From: Diphasiastrum complanatum
Lineage: Eukaryota > Streptophyta > Lycopodiopsida > Lycopodiales > Lycopodiaceae
Reading direction: 5' to 3'
Length of the DNA: 64,000 bases
Assembly (NCBI GenBank): GCA_029204225.1
Contig: CM055109.1
Coordinates: forward strand, 35,474,496 to 35,538,495
Position 1 is the stretch's first letter. Each line of letters opens with the position of its first letter. The notes beneath the pieces were generated by a model that worked only from the letters and a program-made list of their open reading frames with translations, had not been told where the DNA came from and searched no databases. Both the position numbers and the translations under genes were made by a program. Positions 33,985 to 45,236 of the stretch are shown here, piece after piece.

Positions 33985-35169
33985 CGTGAAATGCATGGAG
34001 TTAATGGTCTGGGACTGTGGTGAACAAAGTGAAGATTGCATGTGCCCTAAGTGTTGGGCACAATCTGAGACTTACCGTCGATAAGATCACTTATATTTTG
34101 CTCTTGTTGTGACACCAAAATATGGATGAAACAGTGTGCTATCCTAAGGCTGTGAATGCAACATTGAATGTAGCTATAGATGTTGCTCCTAGAATAGCCA
34201 GAGCAAAACATTGTAGCTATTTGTGAGTCGATTCACTATGTTGTGCACCCAAACCTATGTCGGGATGATCACTGACGGCATACTAGGGGTTATTACAAAT
34301 ACCGAATGTCTGGTAATATGGTGACTAAAATACAAGCATGTGGCTTGGCAACAGTTTGGCTACTGAAAAGCACTTTGGTACCTGCTTGTGTACGTTTCAT
34401 GGCAAAATTTGATCTAGGACATTTACTTTTGAGGCTCGAAGACCCATTTGTCATTTTTGTGGATTTTAGAAAGTTATTGTGTGACTTGCAACTGATACAA
34501 GCAACTCCCTAATGAAGGCATGTGTACTGTTTACATCATACATGTGGCTCGTTTAAAATAATTAGGTGCGTGACATGCATGGAGTTAATGGTCTGGGACT
34601 GGTGAACAAAGTGAAGATTGCATGTGCCCTTTGAAGTGTTGGGCACAATCTGAGACTTACCGTCGATAAGATCACTTATATTTTGGTCTTGTTGTGACAC
34701 CAAAATATGGATGAAACAGTGTGCTATCCAAAGCTGTGAATGGAACATTGAATGTAGCCATAGATGTTGCTCCTAGAATAGCCAAAGCAAAACGTTGTAG
34801 TAATTTGTGAGTCGATTCACTATATTGTGCACCCAAACCTACGTCAGGATGATCACTGACGGCATACTAGGGGTTATTACAAATACCGAATGTCTGGTCT
34901 CATATTAATATGGTGACTAAAATACATGCATGTGGCTTAGCAACAGTTTGGCTACTGAAAAGCACTTTGGTACCTGCTTGTGTACGTTTTATGGCACACT
35001 GGACAAATTTGATCTAGGGCATGTACATTTGAGGCTCGAAGACCCATTTGTCATTTTTGTGGATTTTAGAAAGTTATTGTGTGACTTGCAACTGATACAA
35101 GCAACTCCCTAAGGAAGGCATGTGTACTGTTGTTTACATCATACATGTGGCTCGTTTAAAATAATCAGG
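33985..35169. repeat. Tandem direct duplication, about 584-bp period
   Basis: Two consecutive copies start near ATGCATGGAGTTAATGGTCT, at 33991 and 34575, and end with GGCTCGTTTAAAATAAT before 34570 and 35169. They are highly alike over almost their whole length, with small indels. Each encodes LRLEDPFVIFVDFRKLLCDL, which looks like an open-frame relic rather than a gene. No primer binding site or TG...CA ends were recognised, so this is probably a segmental tandem duplication, not an LTR pair. Confidence 0.85.
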
Positions 35170-35410
35170 TGTCTACAAGACTGCCCTATAAACACTTGGG
35201 AATTTTTTGAACCTACAATACAAAAATGTCTATTATAGATGTGAGAATAAAACATTTCTTATAATCAATGTGCATCACATCAGTGGGACTTGCACTTAGA
35301 TATGTGCAGGCGTACGTGATGAACATAGCTTGAGCACTTTGTGTTGTGAGATACACGAACACGTTGAATGTTTTGGCCCTCCAAGTAAAATCATTCATTA
35401 CTTCTAAATG

Positions 35411-35540
35411 AGGGGGAGTGTAGTTATGGTGTCTTTATGCATAAGAGCATCCTAATCTTTACTTGAGACATGCCTCACTCAACTCTTTATACATAAGAGC
35501 ATCCTAATCTTTACTTGCGATATGCCTCACTCAACTGAAT
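35411..35540 (+). repeat. Polypurine tract with possible LTR start and a 52-bp tandem repeat
   Basis: AGGGGGAG at 35411-35418 followed by TGTAGTTATGG has the form of a Copia polypurine tract and 3' LTR start. Immediately after it a 52-bp unit containing ATAAGAGCATCCTAATCTTT is repeated twice (from 35434 and 35486). The LTR end was not found. Confidence 0.45.
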
Positions 35541-35799
35541 GTCTCTTTGAGCATCCTTTTCGCTATTTTAATTTTCAATGTTTTCAATGTATTTGCTCAA
35601 GAATCCTTTTTTGGCTGCCTACCACCACTATTAGTGTACAAGTAGGAACATGCGTTCAAGGTCTTTGCCATAATGCATCTCATCGCCTCATCTTTCCTCA
35701 CCAAACCATCTAAGAAAAGAGTTTCCTTCTATTGCTATATATTCCCACTTGTATGTCACTTGAATAGCTCTTACTTGCCCAATCAAGAGTCACATATCT

Positions 35800-37300
35800 C
35801 CTCCTATTACATTTTGGCCCTTCCTGAAGTCTCTCGATTCCCATCCTCAAATTTCATGTTTTTTCTTGTAGCGCCTCTACGTCAATTTCATACTATTGCA
35901 CTTTAGTCCTCATGTCATCTAAGGCTTCAACTTGTTTCTTTGAGATTTTCTTAATAAGCTTATTTTACTTCTTCAACTAAATGAAATCATTTTCTTCACT
36001 TTTCTGTAGTTTCCTTAATCGGTTCATTTAAATCATTAATCGATTTTCTATTTACTTGGCATACCCTCTCAATAGGGAAATTGATGCCTTTTTATCCCTC
36101 CTCTATTTAAGTAAACCAACAATAATATCATACATATGTCTAACCTCTTGATAAGTCGACAAGTAGAGTACTTTGACATGAGGGGCTTCATCAATCAAAG
36201 CCTTGCTCTCAACATTCACTCCAATTGAGTCCCTCGTCTCACTCCTATTCATTTGATTCTTCTAAAATGTGTATGTAGCAATTCAATTTTGGCAGTATGA
36301 TCGATACCTCTCTAAACTTCTCAAGGGAAACAATAGACCACATTGGGAAATCCCTGGATTTGTTAGGTATTTTGCCTCATTCCCTTCCAAGGAAGGTTGA
36401 CTTTTGTCCTTAAATATTCATCTCATCATTTAGATTTCTCAACAATTTGCAAGCTTTTTCTCCACAATAACTTCTTCAATATGGGGAACATCCCCTTGCT
36501 CTACAATACTGGTTCTTGATGCTTTCTTCATTGTTTCCACTCTCTACACCTTGTCTTTGCATGGTCGCTTTTAAATCAAGGTTGCCCTAGTTAGGAATTC
36601 AAATTCTACATTTCCCTTCTTAGTCGTTCATGTTTCACTTTTAAAGTATATTTCAATGCATGTTCCCATGTATAGAAGTTGCAATTAAGTAATAACCTCT
36701 ATATCTATGAAGCAATATTGTACTAACCAAACAATAGACTCTCTAAAACTATTGTTTTTTTACCTTCCTCAGTATGAACCTAGAATTTTGATGATAGCTA
36801 TTGCTCTCGACATATTTCTTGTAGTACTCAAAGTCTTCTTTTTTATCCTTCTCGGCACCTCTCCTTGTGCAGGCAGCCAAATCATTTTGCAATCTCCTCA
36901 CTTGTGGCTAGCTCTTCAATTTCTTTTTTATTGCTCTATTTCCAATAGAAATTCCTCTTTTGTGAGAGTGCCACTCGTAGCATCTATAGATTTGTCCATT
37001 TCTAACTTTTGTAGCACTTTCTTCCTTTGCCCCTACATAAGAGAGTAATTCCCTGAAATTAGCTTCTTGACTTCTAGATCTTGCCATGAATTTTTGGAAG
37101 TATAGTGAAGCTTCCCTTAGTTGTGCATTACATACTTTTTTCTATTTTTGCCTCTACATGGATCTTTATGCCCTTCTCATTTTTATTGACACCAAACCAT
37201 TTGTAGTTGTCAACTCTTTTGTTCCTCTTTGCATGATTATTCTCTTCACTCTCATCTTATTCAAGTTCTCAACAATTTACCTCTGCTACAAATGGTTAGA
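35800..37300 (-). pseudogene. Decayed coiled-coil coding remnant
   Basis: On the minus strand, from about 36250 down to 35810, a single frame reads SETRDSIGVNVESKALIDEA, HVKVLYLSTYQEVRHMYDII, KKISKKQVEALDDMRTK and LRMGIERLQE, broken by several stop codons. It is rich in Lys, Glu, Leu and Arg, as in a coiled coil. Similar stretches with frame changes continue to about 37300 (EELATSEEIAKWF, KKVLQKLEMDKSIDATSGTL). The composition and persistent frame argue for a dead gene, perhaps a structural protein of a retroelement. I cannot name it. Confidence 0.4.
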
Positions 37301-37560
37301 AATGGGAGATTGAAGGAAATGTTCAAAGAAAGAGTAAAGAGTAAAGAAGTGGCAAGGGGGTGCATCCATATCTTACTTTACTTACTTCATCTCATGTTTG
37401 AGAAAATTTATGTCATTGAGTTGACATTGTCAATTTTCTGTGAGACCATGTTCATTCTTTTGTATCTTGTTCTTAAAGATGAAATAGTGCTCATTGTTAT
37501 TGTGTATAATCATTTTAAAAGCTTAAAAGTGATCTTTGTTGGAAATTGGGTATAAACTGT

Positions 37561-38340
37561 GATAAGGAAAATCACAATGTTAGGATTAATGCTTGATAGA
37601 GGAATGGCATTGATCTATCCTGATCTTGTCTTTGCAATTACCAATAGCTTAAAATAAGTGAATCAGGTAGTTACTTGGATCTCTCATGTATGCAATGGTC
37701 TGTACAAGACCTGATAATGCTTTTGCAATTAGCTCACTTGACCAATTCATGGCCAATCCTTACATTACATTAGAAGGCTCTTATAAGATTCATGAGATAC
37801 ATTCAAGCTACTATGGATCAGTGCATCTGCTGTGGAGAAGTCAACAACGACAATCTTCATCGGCTCAGTGGATATTCCAATGCAAGTTGGGGAGGAGATG
37901 TTATTCGTAAATCCACATTCGGTATTTACATTCTTCCTCAACGACGGTCCCATTTCCTGGAACAATTGTAAGCAAACCTCTATTGCTCTTTCATCTACAA
38001 AAGTAGAGTATATTGCTGATTCTCAATCTATTAAAGAAGCCTTTTGGTTGAGAAATTTACTGTCAGACATTAGTTTGAATCAGTACACCGTGCCATTGCC
38101 TTATCGACCAACCCCAGATTTCACTCTAGGAGTAAGCACATTGACATTCGATATCACTATGTCAAGGGCAAGATTCTCGACAGAGAGATAAGCTTAATGT
38201 ACTGTCGAACATAGGACATGATTGCAGATGTGTTTACCAAGGCATTGAGCATTGATGCATACAAAAAATTTTGTGCATTGCTCAGTTTGAAGATCAAGGC
38301 ATTCATGACTGTACATAGAATTTGCACTCTGATTGATTGA
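37561..38340 (+). mobile_element. Ty1/copia 3' end: RNase H region
   Basis: The plus strand has the end of a Copia polyprotein: MYAMVCTRPDNAFAISSLDQ (37686), the RNase H segment ISWNNCKQTSIALSSTKVEY (37950-38010) with EAFWLRNLLSDI, then a DMIADVFTKAL segment near 38215. Frame changes near 37790, 37910 and 38080 show it is inactive. A 3' LTR probably follows from about 38330 to 38599 (ending ACCGACA), but its bounds are uncertain. It is a different, more diverged element than the one at 40578. Confidence 0.75.
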
Positions 38341-38597
38341 AAATGAGTACAATAGTTTGAAGTAATAACTACAGCTTGTTCGTTGAGTGTAATAACACTG
38401 GTAACAAAAATTCTGATTATAACTGAGAGTCTCTCTCAGTCAGGTGATCGTTTTGATTGATATACTACAAAATATCTTCTACTTGCTAAATATCTAATTA
38501 GCATTAAATGCTATGTACTACATTTATTACAACTGCCTTTAAATGTACAAAGTAGGCGGACTATTAACGCGCCGTCCTGGGTCGGATTTCTAACCGA

Positions 38598-38823
38598 CAG
38601 TATCAAAATTTACACTGTATCGGAAAATATACAATGAGTTAGAAAATATACAATGACTCGAAAAATCATACAATGACTCAAAAAATTACAAATTTTTCGA
38701 GTCGATCCCATATTGAAAAATTCTGATTTTGGGTATCGAGAAATTACGGATTTTTCAAGTCAATCCGGTATCAAAAATTTTGTTTCTAAATTTCGATTTT
38801 TGGGTAGGAAAAATTCGATACTG
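38598..38823. repeat. AT-rich block with inverted CAGTATC ends
   Basis: About 226 bp bounded by CAGTATCAAAATTT at the left and its near reverse complement (AAATTCGATACTG) at the right. Inside are repeated TATACAATGA(C/G)T words and a 12-bp inverted repeat (GACTCGAAAAAT / ATTTTTCGAGTC). It could be a small MITE, but no target duplication is clear and the left edge overlaps the presumed LTR end. Confidence 0.4.
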
Positions 38824-39422
38824 GATTTTTTGATCTTTTGCTCAAAAATTTGAGCCTTCTTTTTCTGGTTTCCGTATAAGTATACACAGCTTTCAGGATG
38901 CTCATTATTGAATGGATTTGAGGCTGAGCATTGAAATCCAACATGTTACATGTACGTGCACTACTCCATATGTCTCAATTAGAGTGTCTGAGTCCTCTCA
39001 AGGTCATTAGTCCAAACAGGCCTCGACGTGGAATTAAATCCAAGCATGACCAATGATCTTGAACATTGGAGGGCCGGTCTACCATATGAGGACTATTCCA
39101 TGTCCTTAGCTGAATATGGCCGTAACAATCTTCCTCTCTTAAATAGATTCTGTCCTCAGAACGAGAAAAGAAAACATAAAATTCTTCCTTAAGCTTTCAA
39201 GTCTTACCCAGTAATCATTATTCTTAGTCTGATCTTTCCATCTGAATAGGTACTCAGAGATGCTGGAAGGATCATATGAATTTTTATTTGAAGTCCATAT
39301 TCGAGAAATCCAAAAGAATTAAGGGTTTTTTAAATAGGTGAGAAATTGTTTTTTAAGGGTCCTCGATTTGGAATTTATGAGATACCATTTAGGGATCCGA
39401 ATCTATAATCTCTCCAAATACC

Positions 39423-40560
39423 CTAACCAAAATAACCAACGGTTTCATTCGTTAGCATTACAATTACTGTAAATACTATCCTTGAAGTGTTATTGGATTC
39501 GTAACTGCCTTTTAATGAATCCCAAGCCTCCTTGGCCGAGACACAAGAAGACACCTCTTTGAAGAGGTCATTGCTCACATTCATCTTGATGCAATGTAAG
39601 GCCAATCTAGCCTTTCTCTTGTATCTAGCTTGCTCTTGTCCACCAAGAGGTTTATCCTCCTCTTCTAGGACAATGTCATAGAGATCATGGAGCACTAAAA
39701 GTGACTCCATTCTCACTTTTCAAATGGAATAATTAGTGGATGTGAGTCTCTCACTAGCTTCTAGCAAAAATCCACCCATGGATGTCATAATAAATGATAT
39801 TGCACTTGAAATTCACAAAGATCTCACTCAATGGAATGATCTAAGGTAGAATTCTAGCACTCTAGATTCTTCCAGTCTTAGCACAAAGTTTGGTTGATGG
39901 TACAATGAGATCACTACCAATTTCTAGCAAATCACTATCTTGATCTTTGATTTATGGCAATCAACTCCCTAGAACTTTTCACTCCCTATCAACATCTGGT
40001 AAATGAATTTTTTGGGCCTGATCTGAGCTTCAAAACATTCACTACAATGAATCATTACAGGATTTAATCATTGATTTGGAAACTACAAAGCTAGATCTAA
40101 ACAATGCACTAAAAAACTTGAAAAATGGATGTGTGTGTGAAATTTGGGACAAATTCAAATTCAGGCTCTTCTCAAATAAGTCCAGTATGGACTCACACGC
40201 GTGGACAGTACACTTGCAGCCAAAAACTCAATTTGATCCAAAAAATTTGATGCTACTACTCAATTCTAGCTCGCCCACACAAGATTAGATCAAACACACA
40301 AAAACTTGCTAATTTGGGTGTGTTCATTGATCATTATCATAGCCACTTGTACTTGGCTCTAATACTATGTTGAAATCTGAAAATTTGGACCTTAATTGGA
40401 TCTACAATCGATCCACAAGAGGTGTTGGGTGCCAATTAGATAGATCGATCACAATTCTAATGTGTAGAATTAGATCTAGATCAAAAAATGCATCTAATTA
40501 GCAAGAACAACTTGACTGATGATCAATATACTTCAAGAGCGGCCTCACACATGTGAAATA
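39423..40560 (-). mobile_element. Ty1/copia 5' end (gag, leader, primer site, LTR), reverse orientation
   Basis: Gag of a Copia element is on the minus strand at 39423-39716: LVLHDLYDIVLEEEDKPLGG, ALHCIKMNVSNDLFKEV, and AKEAWDSLKGSYESNN, which is the UBN2-type gag pattern. Upstream on that strand is a primer binding site (TAGTATTAGAGCC, 40355-40367 in plus coordinates), followed by an LTR edge whose plus-strand start is TGTTGAAATCTG at 40368. The LTR runs right until it meets the next Copia element at about 40560-40578. No protease, integrase or RT continue past 39423. Confidence 0.7.
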
Positions 40561-40577
40561 CTATCAGTGTACGGACA

Positions 40578-43500
40578 GTGAGCAAAGATAGGATGGCTCT
40601 TCATTATATCAAAATGAATGTCTCCAATGAGATTTTGAGGGAGATTGGTGCTTGCACATCGGCCAAGGATGCTTGGGACACTCTCAAAGCAATCTATGAG
40701 GCCAAGAATACCTCAAGACTCCTCACTCTTAGAAACCAAATCTTCCAAAGTTCTCAAAAGAGTTATGAGAGTGCCACTAATTATGTGTTGAGAGTGAAAG
40801 ATACCCATAGGGAGCTTGCTTGCATTGGAGGATCTATAGATCAAAGTGAGCTAGTCCAAGTCATATTTAATGGCTCACTCAATCATAATGGTGATGGCAA
40901 AGCTCTTTTTGCCAAGCACAAAGGGAGGAGCAACAAGCGACACCAACACTTCTCCGAGGACAAAGCAAAAGATAAAGACCAAGTTGGAGAGGAGGATGAC
41001 ACCTCTCACGCTTCTACCTCAAAGAAGAAGAAGAAGAATATCAAATGCTTCTTTTGTGGCAAGATGGGGCACTATGCTACAAATTGCTTCAAGAAGACGA
41101 ATCAATTTAAGCAAGCCAACCTTTCAAATGAAAAAGAAGACTCTATTACAAGTGATGGGGAGGGATCTCTTATGGTCTCTAGTTTTTCATCTACACCTTT
41201 CAAGAAGGATGGATCTTGGTACATTGATAGTGGAGCATCTTCACATATGTGTAGCTCCAAGGAGTCCTTCACATCTATTATGCCTTATGGAGAAGCTAAG
41301 AAGACTATCTATATAGGAAATGATCAAGACTGCAATATTGAAGGCATATGGAGTATTCCCTTGAAGACCTCATCTTATAAAATTCTTTCTCTCAACAAGG
41401 TTCTTTTTGTGCCTAATCTTACAAAGAACCTCATAAGTGTTGGCCAACATATTGATGGAGGCCTTGATGTGAAATTCAATGTTGATACTTGTATTATCAA
41501 GAGAAATGATGAGATCCTTGCACATGGATATTTGGAGGCATATACAAGCTTGATCCAAGAGAGAGTTGTGATATTGCTTTTGAGACAAAGCTTTACAAGG
41601 AGGAGTTATGGCATAAGAGGTTGGGGCATACCAACTACAAATCAATGCTTTCTATGTGCAAAGAAGCCAAGGCTATTGGCTTACCAAAGAATCTTTCCAA
41701 GGAGATCAAGCCTTGTAAGGCTTGTGCTATTGCAAAATCACATAAGAAAGCATATCAAAGATCTTCCATCAAAAACACTCATCCTTTGGGGTTGATACAC
41801 TTGGATGTGCACTTCTCATCATCTCAAAACAAGGGAGGAGCCACTTGCTTTGTGATCTTTATTAATGATTTCACAAGATTTACATGGCTATATCTTCTTA
41901 CTTCTAAATGTTTGGTGTATGATCACTTCCTTATATTCAAAGCATATGTTGAGAAGCAATTCCCATTTAGATCAAGGCTTTGAGGTGTGATGGAGGAGGA
42001 GAGTATATCTCCAACAAATTCCATGACTATTGTGAGCAAGAAGGTATAAAGAGGGACTTCTCTTGTGCTTATTCACCATCTCAAAATGGAGTGGCTGAGA
42101 AGAAGAATAGATCCTTCTGTGAATGTGCAAAATCCATAAGGATTGAAGCATCTTTGCCTAAGGACTTTTGGGGAGAAGCTATAAATTGTGCAAATTATCT
42201 TTGCAATAGACTTCCACATCTTGCTCTTGGAGGAAGGACACCATACAAGGTCTTATTCAAAAAGAAGCCTAAGGTGGATCACCTTAGAGTATTTGGCACT
42301 ATTTGCTTTGCACATATTCCCTTGGAAACAAGGAAGAAGGATGATCCATGCTCTAGCAAAGGGATCATGGTTGGATATTCATCCACCAAAAAGGCTTATA
42401 GAGTCTTTTGCGCTCTCTACTTCTCAAGTAATTTAAAGTAGAGATGTTATATTCCATGAAGATTAACATCCATCATTTGAAGGGGCCGAGATCAAGTCAC
42501 CTCAAGATCCATCACCTATCATGCCTATTGAAGACCATCAAGACTTGTTGGGGTCAAGATTTGAGGAGGAGTCTCCTCGGGTTTACACACCAAGGAGGAC
42601 ATCTAGAGAGAGATCCAAGCCTAAGAGGATCTCTTATAATGACAAAGACAAGCAAGTGGAACTTGATTCCACCAATTTTGCATATTTCATCTCACATGAA
42701 GAGCCAAAGGATGTTGAAGAGGAACTCAATACCAAGGAGTGGTATGATGCCATGAAGCAAGAATATGAAGCCTTGATCATCAACAACACTTGGGAGCTTG
42801 TGGATCCTCCATCTAACAAGCACATCATTGGATCCAAGTGGGTATTTCAAATCAAGTACATTCAAGATGGCACCATCAATAAGTACAAGGCAAGATTATG
42901 TTCCAAGGGATTTGCTCAAATCCATGGACTTGATTATGAGGAGACCTTTGCACCCGTGGCAAAGATGGTGACAATAAGGATTCTTATATATCTTGCTACT
43001 TATTTCAAGTGGAAGGTGTTCCAATTAGATGTTTCCAATGCATTTCTCAATGACTATCTTCAAGAGGAAATCTATATGGAGCAACCTCAAGGATTCATCA
43101 AGGATGAATCAAAAGTGTGCTTGCTTTTCAAGAGTCTTTATGGACTCAAGCAAGCACCAAGATCTTGGTATGAGGAGAGACTCGACTCTTTTCTTATCTC
43201 ATTAGATTCACTCTTTTTGACTATGATACTTCCATGTATATCAAGTTTGTTGCTAGTGATGTTGTTATTCTTCTCATTTATGTAGATGACATTATCCTAT
43301 GTGGAAGTAGTATTAAATTGGTTGAAGAGACCAAAATAGCACTTGGAAAAGAGTTTAAAATGCAAATCTAGGAGAGATCCATTACATATTAGGCTTTTAT
43401 TTGTCAATCTAGATATGCTCTTGCTATGCTGAAAATTTTTCATATGAAAGGTTGTAAGGGCATTGACACATCTATGGAGCACATTGTAAAAGATCCTAAT

Positions 43501-44222
43501 AAAGGTGATGAAAGATTCTTCAAGGACATCACACTTTTAAGGAGTCTTATTGGCCCTTTGATATGGCTTACCATCACTAGGCCCCAACGTGAGCTATTTA
43601 TTGTGTGCACAAGTTGAGCCAATCTATGCAAGATTCAAAGATCCAACATTGAAAGATGGCCAAGAGGGTGCTAAGGTATACATCTTCATCACATGATTAT
43701 GGTCTACTCTACAAGAGTGAAGATTTATCTATTATTGTCTACTCGGATTCGGATTTTGCAAGTGATAAGATGGATCGAAAGTCCACAAGTGCATATACTA
43801 TCTTTTTTGGATGAAATCCATATCTTGGCTTTTCAAAAAGCAAGATACTATCTCTCTTTCTTCTTGTGAGGCCGAGTATAAAGCACTCACTACATCAACA
43901 AAAGAAGTGCTTTGGATCAAGAGGATTCTATTGGAGCTAAAGTGCATCAAAGAGGAGCTACCATTGCTATATTGTGATAATATCTCAGCCCAAGCACTTG
44001 CAAATACTCCAATTTTTTCATGCAAGAAGCAAGCATATTGAAGTGGCACACCACTTTGTGAGAGAGAAGCTTATTGGAGGAGAGATCCATTTTTCATCAT
44101 CTTGTATTGCCGATCTACTCACAAGCCTCTACTCAAAAGTTCCTTCATCAAACATAGATCCAATCTTGGAATGTTTCCAAGATCCATGCTTTTTTAGATT
44201 ATATATTTTTTTAGGAGTGTGA
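40578..44222 (+). mobile_element. Ty1/copia polyprotein, nearly complete but disabled
   Basis: Domains in order: gag lacking its N-terminus (ALHYIKMNVSNEILREI, 40578), zinc knuckle CFFCGKMGHYATNC (about 41046), protease WYIDSGASSHMC (41218), and the pre-integrase GHTNY motif with CKAC (41621-41740). Then integrase with its three acidic positions (LIHLDVH, RCDGGGEYIS, NGVAEKKNRS; 41790-42110), RT (KARLCSKGFAQIHGLDYEET, WKVFQLDVSNAFLND, LYGLKQAPRSWY, and YVDDIILCG near 43279) and RNase H (SCEAEYKALTTSTKEVLW, LYCDNISAQALA; to 44041). Frameshifts occur near 41575, 43200 and 44030, with stops at 41981 and 42439. Gag is about 60 per cent alike to the reverse-oriented fragment at 39423, so the two may be one family placed head to head. 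Confidence 0.93.
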
Positions 44223-44600
44223 AAATTATAAAAAAGTTATCTATCTTAGCTTTAGGGGTTTCCTAAGTTTTTATGTCAAGCATCATTGTGTAGAATTGTG
44301 ATAGGGCCAAAAATTGGCATAGATGGCAAATTGGTCAAATCCACATGTATTGCCACCATTGAGCCAAAAGTGATTTGTGATGCAATCTCGAGCTAGGTAG
44401 GCTTGTAAATAGGATTGTGACACTTCTGTTAATGTAATTTGATAAGTGATCAAGTCAAATCGTTGGCTTTGGTCAAGGGGTCCAATAGGAATTGAGAAAT
44501 CTTCAAGAAGGGTCCAATAGAATTGCAAGATGGATGCATCACTCATTAGAGGAGTTCTCAATATCAAAAAGACCCTTTAAGAAATGCCATGTAGGATATA
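44219..44600 (+). mobile_element. Possible 3' LTR of the Copia element
   Basis: TTAGGAG followed by TGTGAAAATTATAAAA directly after the RNase H end has the polypurine tract plus TG form. The right end is unknown and no matching 5' LTR is present, because the element's 5' end is lost. Confidence 0.35.
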
Positions 44601-44834
44601 GAAAAAAATCAAAATAAAAAAAACAATATTGTTTATTTGCTTGCCCCCACCACTCTCGAGGCCTCCCCCTCCCAACGATCTAACCACAGTGTCTTAGTCA
44701 CAGTTAAGAACTGTAAACAATTCGCAGTATAACTTGACTAAATTCAAAAATATTCTCTCCATTGGTTACGAAAAGGGCAATATTTTCACTGGATCTAGAA
44801 TATGACCACCATCCCCAAATTCAAATCAGGAAAA

Positions 44835-44851
44835 ATTGCAAAAAGTTTACA
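44835..44851 (+). repeat. Candidate left terminal inverted repeat of the four-gene block
   Basis: ATTGCAAAAAGTTTACA matches the reverse complement of 52849-52865 at 16 of 17 positions. It lies about 400 bp before the first exon of gene A. No target duplication is visible and the match does not extend outwards, so it may be chance or an internal part of longer, decayed ends. Confidence 0.4.
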
Positions 44852-45236
44852 TATGCATTCCTTCCACGAGAATGGAAATATGGGTGTCATCTTCAATTAT
44901 GAATGTCATCATGACATTGGAATGGAAATATGAGCGCCAACTACCTATTGGAAGGGTGTAGGCCTTCCTTTCTTGCTTTTTTTTTTCAATCATTGTATAA
45001 TCCTGAATAAATTTTTTTAAAAATGAGCGTCATTGCCAAATTTGAATCAAGCATACAAGCATGGATATTGGATTGATCGTACAAAGTATATAGTATAATC
45101 AAAGATGAGTATTTTGTTTTGCTTTATAGAATCTGATCATAGTACTTTGATGCAACTAATTACTCTATTGTTTTTTTTTATGATGACATTGTATCATCTA
45201 CATGTGGATATCCCTATTGATTTGCCACCTTTGCAG

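Noticed and set aside
33985-35169. The tandem pair as two LTRs of one element
   Set aside because: The copies are directly adjacent with no internal region, primer site or TG...CA ends.
36707-37048. 113-codon plus-strand open frame rich in hydrophobic residues
   Set aside because: It lies opposite the minus-strand coiled-coil remnant. The antisense of Lys/Glu-rich codons yields Phe/Leu runs.
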